Virus record (IMG/VR): IMGVR_UViG_3300007640_000068
Span: 1-40,790 of that record
Reading direction: 5' to 3' (one strand)
From: a virus
DNA: 40,790 nucleotides
The notes beneath the pieces are model-generated. The model was not told where the DNA came from and did no database searches. It saw nothing but the letters and a program-made list of their open reading frames with translations. Both the position numbers and the translations under genes were made by a program. Shown one piece after another: positions 34,193 through 39,133 of this stretch (the stretch's first letter is position 1; each line of letters begins with the position of its first letter).

Positions 34193-34226
34193 TCGATAAA
34201 GTGCATAAATAATCGTTTAAGTGCAT
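34193..34226. repeat. Paired TCGATAAAGTGCAT-like motifs
   Basis: TCGATAAAGTGCAT (34193-34206) and TCGTTTAAGTGCAT (34213-34226) are 20 nt apart, roughly two helical turns. Two more copies occur at 38160-38173 and 38236-38249, also in non-coding DNA. Confidence 0.65.
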
Positions 34227-34257
34227 CTTACCATAGTTCAATAAAATCTACTTCAGC

Positions 34258-34482
34258 TTAAGTTCCCATTCTTGTCCATGCATTATTAGCACAGTAGTTA
34301 TCTAAAGCCTCGTTTCTATGCTCTACTTCTAAAGCCATTTGCTCTGCTTCAACATATGACTCAGTTAGTCTTGTCATTGTTCCCATCGCAGTTGGAGTTG
34401 TTACACTCCAACCTTGATGTATTTTCATATCGGCAAACCCACTTCGAGTTGTCCATGTCGCTGGTTTTATTTTATCATTCAT
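34258..34482 (-). CDS. Hypothetical small protein
   Basis: 74 aa. Begins MNDKIKPATWTTRSGFADMK, moderately Thr/Ala-rich, acidic helical C-terminus (EAEQMALEVEHRNEALDNY). No family recognised. Lies 6 nt downstream of the protease-like gene and just before the inverted-repeat region. Confidence 0.6.
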   Translation of the reverse strand: MNDKIKPATWTTRSGFADMKIHQGWSVTTPTAMGTMTRLTESYVEAEQMALEVEHRNEALDNYCANNAWTRMGT

Positions 34483-34488
34483 ATATAT

Positions 34489-34899
34489 TTAAGTTTTTTG
34501 TAATGGTTTTTTCCAAGTGTTGTATGGGGACTTATGTCTGCAATCCCAAATATCTCTCACTATTCCTTGGTCTAGGCACACTAAGTGATTAGCTAATACA
34601 ACAACATATGTTTCGGTATCACTTAATGGATACTCTTTGAGTGTATAGCCTTTGATTTTCTTTTCTTTTATAAATCCTCTTTTTTCCAAAAACTCCTCAT
34701 AGGTTTGTTTTTCGTTTGGCATTGCTCCATTGTTGTATGAAATTTCCCAAAGCTCCTTTCTTACAGATTGATAATCTTCATCTGTGGCTATTGACAAAGC
34801 CCTGACAACACAATCTGCAACCCTGTCTTTTTTGTATTTCATTTGAAAATACTTGTGACGACCTCCGTCATCGTAAACGTAATCATTAATTTGTTCCAT
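34489..34899 (-). CDS. Papain-like cysteine protease-fold protein
   Basis: 136 aa. DCVVRALSIATDEDY (C30 at the head of a helix), ANHLVCLDQG (H105) and RDIWDCR (D116/D119) give the Cys-His-Asp order of the C39/papain-like fold. Small phage proteins of this type are common; their substrates are unknown, and a host-directed or self-processing role is inference. No signal peptide. Confidence 0.65.
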   Translation of the reverse strand: MEQINDYVYDDGGRHKYFQMKYKKDRVADCVVRALSIATDEDYQSVRKELWEISYNNGAMPNEKQTYEEFLEKRGFIKEKKIKGYTLKEYPLSDTETYVVVLANHLVCLDQGIVRDIWDCRHKSPYNTWKKPLQKT

Positions 34900-34919
34900 T
34901 GTTTTTTAATTATTTAATT

Positions 34920-35420
34920 TTAGTGTTGCTTGTTCCATGATTCTTCTGATTCTTTAATCACGTCTATCAGTTCATGAGCCATTCTTGACCCAAACCTCTC
35001 TAGGTTGAATTTCTGAATTTCTTCATTCCAGTGACTAAACCCACTACGCTTCCATTTAAGGTAGTATTCATCCTCCCACCAGCCATCATCCAATAGCGCC
35101 TCAATAACGTCTAAGGAGACGTCTTTGTAGCCCTCAGATTCTTCGTATAGGTTTTTTTCCTCGTCCTTAGTGAACTTGCCTTTATCGGCATAGTCTCCTG
35201 TTATGACAATTGAATCACCAGCCCATGAGCCGATGATTTTCTTGTCACTTCTGAGGTCACCTCCCCCACGATTGTTACCGTCTGCAAGTAATATTCCAAG
35301 CCCTTGCATGATTGTTCCTCTGTCAGAGGTGAACTCCATTAACTTTGCTCCACTGCCAAATGCATATGGTGATAATGTTTGTTTCTTTGTGGTGTTAACC
35401 ACCTTATAATACTGTCCCAT
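34920..35420 (-). CDS. Conserved hypothetical protein (MGQYYKVVN family)
   Basis: 166 aa. The N-terminal MGQYYKVVNTTKKQTLSPYAF pattern, followed by GSGAKLMEF, is one I recognise from widespread phage and bacterial proteins of unknown function. Mixed alpha/beta, Trp-rich centre (DDGWWEDEYYLKW). No catalytic motif. Leader AATCTAAAAACAATAACAATG resembles those of the ribozyme-site genes but lacks the cleavage motif. Confidence 0.7.
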   Translation of the reverse strand: MGQYYKVVNTTKKQTLSPYAFGSGAKLMEFTSDRGTIMQGLGILLADGNNRGGGDLRSDKKIIGSWAGDSIVITGDYADKGKFTKDEEKNLYEESEGYKDVSLDVIEALLDDGWWEDEYYLKWKRSGFSHWNEEIQKFNLERFGSRMAHELIDVIKESEESWNKQH

Positions 35421-35431
35421 TGTTATTGTTT

Positions 35432-35689
35432 TTAGATTAAAAAATTACTTAAAGTTTCTTTATGGAAATTGTATGCATTTTCCATATCTTTTGCAGAGTT
35501 AAACTCATCCTCGATAATAAAATTTCTATCATCGATATGCGCATGCCCTTCTCCACTTACAAATTTATAGTAGTCATTTAGGCATTCTAATAGGTTGTAG
35601 TTTTCGTCTCGTTTAAAGGCTATAACGCACGAGCCTATCACATCATGTTTTTTGTTTAGCAGTTGGTGTACTTCTACTGTGTAATACAT
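35432..35689 (-). CDS. Hypothetical protein
   Basis: 85 aa from the ATG at 35689 (MYYTVEVHQLLNKKHDVIG). Earlier in-frame starts to 35773 overlap the upstream gene; I chose this one because the ATG is preceded by AATCTTAAAACAAATAA, the same leader found before the ribozyme-site genes. Mixed alpha/beta, no known motif. Confidence 0.65.
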   Translation of the reverse strand: MYYTVEVHQLLNKKHDVIGSCVIAFKRDENYNLLECLNDYYKFVSGEGHAHIDDRNFIIEDEFNSAKDMENAYNFHKETLSNFLI

Positions 35690-35699
35690 TTTATTTGTT

Positions 35700-35876
35700 T
35701 TAAGATTCATCAATTTCAGTGTTGCATTCAATGACGTTCCACTGCTCAAGTTCTTCATGTTCAAATTGTCCACTATACACTCCTTCGTTGTATAGTCTTT
35801 CAGCTTCCTCTATTGAGTTTGCTTCTACTTCAATTGTTGTAGCAATTAGTTTGCTTTCAGTGATTGTAAATTTCAT
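35700..35876 (-). CDS. DpnD/PcfM-like small protein
   Basis: 58 aa read by eye: MKFTITESKLIATTIEVEAN, then SIEEAERLYNEGVYSG. This beta-beta-alpha layout, with an ExEA-EEAE-type segment, matches the small DpnD/PcfM family of unknown function common on mobile elements. Preceded by ribozyme-site copy A and an A-rich leader; first gene of the mRNA that would be released by cleavage there. Confidence 0.7.
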   Translation of the reverse strand: MKFTITESKLIATTIEVEANSIEEAERLYNEGVYSGQFEHEELEQWNVIECNTEIDES

Positions 35877-35887
35877 TGTTATTTGTT

Positions 35888-35930
35888 TTAAGATTAATAT
35901 AAGACGTTAGGAGGCTCATAGGAGCCCCCT
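35888..35930 (-). promoter_or_regulatory. Hammerhead target site A with upstream hairpin
   Basis: Minus strand: hairpin 35909-35930 (GGCTC/GAGCC stem extended past one mismatch), then AACGTC/TTATATTAATCTTAAA, then the ATG at 35876. The 17-nt core (35891-35907) is identical to the cleavage site of the ribozyme at 37833-37925 and can pair with its arms. Between ArdC-like and DpnD-like genes. Confidence 0.7.
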
Positions 35931-35940
35931 GTTTGATTAT

Positions 35941-36879
35941 CTACCCTTGGATGTACTTAACTACTTTGGTAGCTTGTTGCATCGCAAATAGGCATGCTTT
36001 TGGCTTATCCTCCAGCTCCTTGCACCATCCATTTATATAAGCTTGGCTGTTGCTCACTGATTCCATAGGATTGAGTCCTAGCATTCCAGTGATATACATT
36101 GCACTGATTTCAGCAACCAGCTCCTCCTGTGCATAGGTCTCATCTCCCCACATAGACACCTCAGTTAGTGTCTTTCTGTTTAGCCTTGACTCGTGTCCAG
36201 TTGAGTGAGCCAGCTCATGGAACAGCACCTTGTAGTAGCTGTCAGAGTCGCAGAAGGTCTCTGGCTTTGGCATCTGTACTCTGTCCGCAACCGTGTGGTA
36301 GTATGCTCTATCTCCACCATGATTAAGTTTTAGCTTTCCGTCTCTAGATATATAGCTTGACGTTAGCTGTTCAGCAACCTCGATTGGTTCATGTACTATC
36401 TTCTCAGTCTTAATGTTTATAGGCTCAATACCTTCGCACTGCGCTACGTTGAATACATTGTAGTATTTCCATGTGTACGTTGGACGGTATCTGTTGACCA
36501 GCTTACCAGAGTCCGTTGTCATTTTATCTCTGAGGTTGACGGTCTTGATTTCTTTGTCTGTTAGAAACTTTCCAGTCTTCATATCTTGGTATCCAATCTT
36601 GCAGAAGTACACTGGTGTTGAGTTGCTACCCTTCTTGACCGTTCCATCAAGACTAACACACTGCTTGTAGGTCAACCACTGGTTGTACTCGTAGCCTTTG
36701 TCTAGCATCACAGCGTTAAGCATGAAGATGTTAAAGCCGTTGTAGTATGTCTTAGTTGACAAATTCATTGGTTGATTCTCAGAACCAGCCTTCCAAGGCT
36801 TGAACCAGTTGAATCCATTCTTCTTCAGTCCCTCTATGACCGCTTCATTTACTTTTTTGAAAATTACATCTTGTGACAT
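35941..36879 (-). CDS. ArdC-like anti-restriction protein / metallopeptidase
   Basis: 312 aa. N-terminal ArdC-type single-strand DNA-binding domain (about 1-130, KPWKAGSENQP and YYNGFNIFML), C-terminal zincin-like domain with FHELAHSTGHESR (HExxH around residues 220-224) and EELVAEISAMY. Proteins of this build protect incoming DNA from restriction and occur on plasmids and phages. G/C content is higher than in the replication genes, suggesting later acquisition. Transcribed leftward as a single gene between two ribozyme target sites, so it may be released as a monocistronic mRNA. Confidence 0.85.
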   Translation of the reverse strand: MSQDVIFKKVNEAVIEGLKKNGFNWFKPWKAGSENQPMNLSTKTYYNGFNIFMLNAVMLDKGYEYNQWLTYKQCVSLDGTVKKGSNSTPVYFCKIGYQDMKTGKFLTDKEIKTVNLRDKMTTDSGKLVNRYRPTYTWKYYNVFNVAQCEGIEPINIKTEKIVHEPIEVAEQLTSSYISRDGKLKLNHGGDRAYYHTVADRVQMPKPETFCDSDSYYKVLFHELAHSTGHESRLNRKTLTEVSMWGDETYAQEELVAEISAMYITGMLGLNPMESVSNSQAYINGWCKELEDKPKACLFAMQQATKVVKYIQG

Positions 36880-36889
36880 TGTTTGTTTG

Positions 36890-36928
36890 TTTAGATTAAT
36901 ATAAGACGTTGGGCAGAGTGAACTGCCC
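36890..36928 (-). promoter_or_regulatory. Hammerhead target site B with upstream hairpin
   Basis: Minus strand: perfect 6-bp hairpin GGGCAG/CTGCCC (36911-36928), then AACGTC/TTATATTAATCT (core 36893-36909) and the leader of the ArdC-like gene. One T is missing in the distal arm compared with site A. The hairpin begins 7 nt after the stop of the upstream gene and has no T tract in this direction. Confidence 0.7.
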
Positions 36929-36935
36929 TTTTTAT

Positions 36936-37133
36936 TTAAAAACCATCTCCACCGTAAGCCATATAATGGTCAATTTCTTGTAGTTTGTCCATTATCTTTT
37001 CAATTTCAGTTAATTTTTGTGGCTCTTTTACTGTTATGTAATCTCTAAGATTTCTCATGCTAAACCAAGCCTCTGCATAGATACGGTCATAGGTTTTTTC
37101 ATCTTCAGTGTAGCTTTGTGTGTTCTGTGACAT
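36936..37133 (-). CDS. Small hypothetical protein
   Basis: 65 aa, acidic and helical (TYDRIYAEAWFSMRNLRDYI, LTEIEKIMDKLQEID), no known motif. Lies alone between target sites B and C. Confidence 0.65.
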   Translation of the reverse strand: MSQNTQSYTEDEKTYDRIYAEAWFSMRNLRDYITVKEPQKLTEIEKIMDKLQEIDHYMAYGGDGF

Positions 37134-37144
37134 AATAGTTTATT

Positions 37145-37185
37145 TTAAGATTAATATAAGACGTTAGGGGAACCGTAGCTCCCCT
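37145..37185 (-). promoter_or_regulatory. Hammerhead target site C with upstream hairpin
   Basis: Minus strand: 6-bp hairpin AGGGGA/TCCCCT (37166-37185), then AACGTC/TTATATTAATCTTAAA (core 37148-37164) and the ATG at 37133. Hairpin starts 4 nt after the upstream stop codon. Confidence 0.7.
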
Positions 37186-37189
37186 TGGA

Positions 37190-37408
37190 CTAGAAGTAAA
37201 ACTCTGTTCCACCAAACTCATTCTCGAACAGTTCATCGAACAGCGCTTGTATTTTTTCCTCGGTATCAAGGGTATCAATTTGCTCTCCGCCTTGGAACAC
37301 CTTAGTTCCTTTGACATATACGGTTCCTTCGTAGTTCCATACTGAATACACCTCTGCTCCGTTTAGGCATTTAAGGTTTTCTTTCGCTTTGCTTGATAAA
37401 GTTTTCAT
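37190..37408 (-). CDS. Small hypothetical protein
   Basis: 72 aa. Beta-rich centre (AEVYSVWNYEGTVYVKGTKV) and an acidic Phe-rich end. No family recognised. Preceded by degenerate target site D and followed by site C. Confidence 0.65.
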   Translation of the reverse strand: MKTLSSKAKENLKCLNGAEVYSVWNYEGTVYVKGTKVFQGGEQIDTLDTEEKIQALFDELFENEFGGTEFYF

Positions 37409-37417
37409 TGTGTTTTG

Positions 37418-37440
37418 TTTAGATTAATATGAGATTACGT
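37418..37440 (-). promoter_or_regulatory. Degenerate hammerhead target site D
   Basis: ACGTAATCTCATATTAATCT on the minus strand: 3-nt insertion and changed triplet compared with the other copies, no hairpin. It overlaps the last codons of the upstream gene, whose stop TAA uses the ATATTAATC part. Probably cleaved poorly or not at all. Confidence 0.5.
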
Positions 37441-37693
37441 GGATGAGTGAATCATCTATTTTTACTAATATGCCTTCTAGCTGTTCAAACATCTCTATTG
37501 GTAGATATAGGGCGGCATATTGATGGATTTTATCATAGTAATAACCATCAAACAAACCGTATAACATGTTTGTCAGTTCAGCTGTATCGTCTTCAGTACG
37601 TACAAAGCTTTTAACTTTACTGATACAGTCTAAAATGAATGATGTGTCACTCATTTCAAATACTTCGTGTCTGTTGAATCTTTTGTAGTTCAT
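37424..37693 (-). CDS. Small hypothetical protein
   Basis: 89 aa, helical, with aromatic centre (YGLFDGYYYDKIHQYAALYL) and acidic patches. No recognised motif. The C-terminal codons are embedded in target site D, an arrangement that may explain the drift of that site. Preceded by target site E. Confidence 0.65.
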   Translation of the reverse strand: MNYKRFNRHEVFEMSDTSFILDCISKVKSFVRTEDDTAELTNMLYGLFDGYYYDKIHQYAALYLPIEMFEQLEGILVKIDDSLIHVISY

Positions 37694-37705
37694 TTTAATT
37701 GATAT

Positions 37706-37744
37706 TTAAGATTAATATAAGACGTTGGGAAGATTTAACTTCCC
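37706..37744 (-). promoter_or_regulatory. Hammerhead target site E with upstream hairpin
   Basis: Minus strand: perfect 6-bp hairpin GGGAAG/CTTCCC (37727-37744), then AACGTC/TTATATTAATCTTAAA (core 37709-37725). The hairpin loop contains the stop codon of the 28-aa ORF upstream. Confidence 0.7.
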
Positions 37745-37821
37745 TCACAACACTCACAAATACTAGAGAATTCATACTCTATGGTTGTCATTTCTGTGTC
37801 GCAAATTTCACAATAATTCAT
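37735..37821 (-). CDS. 28-aa zinc-knuckle micro-protein
   Basis: Read by eye: MNYCEIC, DTEMTTIEYEFSS, ICECCEGS. Two Cys pairs (C4/C7 and C22/C24-C25) can form one zinc site. It has the same leader type as its neighbours (AATCTTAAAAATAAACTACAATG) right after the ribozyme's cleavage site, so it would be the first ORF on the 3' cleavage product. Very short, so translation is uncertain. Confidence 0.5.
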   Translation of the reverse strand: MNYCEICDTEMTTIEYEFSSICECCEGS

Positions 37822-37832
37822 TGTAGTTTATT

Positions 37833-37925
37833 TTTAAGATTAATATAAGACGTGGACGGCATTGCTACCGTCCGTTTTAACGTTTCGTCCTTGTTTGGAC
37901 TCATCAGTTATATGTAAATCTTAAA
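37833..37925 (-). ncRNA. Type I hammerhead ribozyme
   Basis: Read 5'-3' on the minus strand. Stem I 5' strand UUUAAGAUU-UAC-AUAUAA (37925-37908), core CUGAUGA (37907-37901), stem II GUCC/GGAC with loop AAACAA (37900-37887), core GAAA (37886-37883), stem III ACGU/ACGU (37883-37880 with 37853-37850) enclosing a perfect GGACGG/CCGUCC hairpin (37873-37854), cleavage triplet GUC ending at 37849, stem I 3' strand UUAUAU-U-AAUCUUAAA (37848-37833). All invariant hammerhead nucleotides are present, including the G-C closing pair of stem II. Predicted cut between 37849 and 37848. The internal loop in stem I and loop II could make the usual tertiary contact. Confidence 0.93.
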
Positions 37926-38122
37926 CGTTGTTTCCTACGCTGTTCGCAGTTGTCCCTCGGGCATACCTGTTACTCTTCAACACTAACCCTGTCCCTATCG
38001 GGGAGGTCGTCTCCGTCATCCAGCTATCTTGCTGTCCTGTTCGGGAGAGTTTCAGAAGAGTGTCTCTCACCACCCAGTCGAAGTAATCTACATGTGCTAG
38101 CTACACGTCCATCGACACCGCT
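37926..38122 (-). ncRNA. Structured G/C-richer RNA upstream of the ribozyme
   Basis: About 200 nt with no credible ORF and clearly higher G/C than its flanks. Minus-strand hairpins in a row: GTCGA/TCGAC enclosing an inner ACGUGU/ACAUGU pairing (38077-38116), GAGAG/CTCTC (38045-38068), CAGC/GCTG (38021-38034), GGAG/CTCC (38002-38014), CCC/GGG (37993-38002, partly alternative), then the CTGCGAACAG element (37934-37949). It ends at the hammerhead, whose cut would set its 3' end. I do not recognise a named RNA family. Confidence 0.55.
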
Positions 38123-38130
38123 ATATTATT

Positions 38131-38912
38131 TTAAATATTCAATATGACAATGAAAAAAATCGATAAAGTGCACATCTTTTTTTGATTTCCCAATGTTTAC
38201 AGTACTTCCCAGAGCATCAAAATCAACCAAAAAAATCGATGAAATGCATAAAAATTCTTGAAAAAAAATTTGGATATGTTATTTATTTTCCCTATCGCGC
38301 ACGCACGCACACACGTGTACACGCACGTAATCTTATTAGCACGAATGCCGATAATAACAAAGTGTTGATTAGCCCTTATAAACACTGGGCTCAAGGCTGT
38401 TTTCTTGTGATGACATATCGATATCTGGTGTTAGGTGTAAAATGCTAAACGTGTTGGTGGTTATTCGGAATCCAGACGCATATAAAACCATAAATCCTTA
38501 TCCATTCCATAGAAATAGCATGGCTTTTTAGCTAATCTGCACCATGGTCAAAGCAAAAACCTAAAAACTTTGGTGACGTTGTCGATTCAAAGTGACGGGG
38601 TGGGTTTAAGGAATCGGTTTTCCCAAAGGGTCGGGTGTCTTGTATTGTATATATAACCCAAAACCTACATACATCTAAAAACGTGTTTAAAAACACAAAG
38701 GTCTAGTGTTTACGGTAGTTTACACGTGGCATAAAAAAGGGACATTTACTGTTTATATATATGTGTACATTTATTTGTCCACTTTTCATGCCATCTGTTG
38801 TATATACAACTGTTAATATTTATTTTAATTAAATACGGTTGTTGATTAGAAATAATTGTGTAATATTGTTGTGTTATTTGTTGTTTATAATTTGTTTTCA
38901 TTAATTGGGAGA
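38131..38912. other. Non-coding region with palindromes and repeats
   Basis: No convincing gene on either strand. Contents: two TCGATAAAGTGCAT-like motifs (38160, 38236); a 34-nt alternating pyrimidine-purine tract (38296-38329); an imperfect inverted repeat GGCAT..GGGACA / TGTCC..ATGCC (about 38731-38795); a perfect 14-nt palindrome GTTGTATATACAAC (38797-38810); and A/T-rich DNA to 38900. Candidate region for origin, early promoters or regulator binding; no DnaA-box cluster was found. Confidence 0.6.
38296..38329. other. Alternating purine-pyrimidine (Z-DNA-prone) tract
   Basis: 34 nt strictly alternate pyrimidine and purine, mostly CG and CA/TG steps, including the palindrome CGTGTACACG (38314-38323). 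Such tracts flip easily to the Z form under negative supercoiling. Confidence 0.8.
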
Positions 38913-38947
38913 AGGGCTGTTGATTAGATGTCGACAGCTCTTTTTTC
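38913..38947 (+). terminator. Intrinsic terminator
   Basis: AGGGCTGT/ACAGCTCT stem (8 bp, one G-T wobble) with a 13-nt loop, then six T. It would stop plus-strand transcription from the non-coding region before the small gene at 38966, hinting at an unidentified rightward transcript upstream. Confidence 0.75.
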
Positions 38948-38952
38948 TTTTT

Positions 38953-38960
38953 TAACTTTG
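38953..38960 (+). promoter_or_regulatory. Bacteroidota-type -7 element TAACTTTG
   Basis: Fits TAnnTTTG, just behind the terminator and only 5 nt before the ATG at 38966. No -33 TTG at the expected distance. Confidence 0.4.
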
Positions 38961-38965
38961 GGGGT

Positions 38966-39133
38966 ATGTTTATAATATCTTTTCTTTTTCCAAATGCGTT
39001 GATGTTTGGGTTTGAATATTTCGAAGAAACTGAGGATCTTCAATTCAATGAGATCAATGTTTATATTCTATTTGTAGCAATCGCCTATAGATGGAGAAGT
39101 GATGGGGAAAAAATACAAAATCTAGATCTTTGA
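38966..39133 (+). CDS. Small hypothetical protein
   Basis: 55 aa read by eye: MFIISFLFPNALMFGFEYFE, acidic centre (ETEDLQFNEINVY), hydrophobic ILFVAIAYRW and a charged end. The stop overlaps the TTG start of the next gene (TTGA), showing the same coupling as elsewhere. I have a weak memory of similar FGFEYYEE-type small phage proteins. First gene of the rightward glycosyltransferase/radical SAM unit. Confidence 0.65.
   Translation: MFIISFLFPNALMFGFEYFEETEDLQFNEINVYILFVAIAYRWRSDGEKIQNLDL

Noticed and set aside
33970-34206. 78-aa minus-strand ORF across the inverted repeat
   Set aside because: Overlaps the basic protein gene out of frame, has poor composition and covers likely operator sequences.
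35891-37853. Repeats as ordinary host-type promoters
   Set aside because: They lack TAnnTTTG and a -33 TTG. A phage-specific promoter cannot be excluded, but the exact match to the hammerhead substrate strand is the better explanation.
37915-37931. Alternative hammerhead site AACGUU at the 5' end of the ribozyme
   Set aside because: AACGU can pair with ACGUU after GAAA, but the triplet would be GUU and no proper stem I forms between it and CUGAUGA; the GUC site at 37849 gives a far better fold.
37950-38147. 65-aa plus-strand ORF over the structured RNA
   Set aside because: Ser/Leu-rich shadow of the G/C-rich hairpins on the opposite strand.
38182-38448. 88-aa plus-strand ORF in the non-coding region
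   Set aside because: It runs through the alternating CA/CG tract (RARTHTRVHAR), has unusual composition and no coupling to neighbours.
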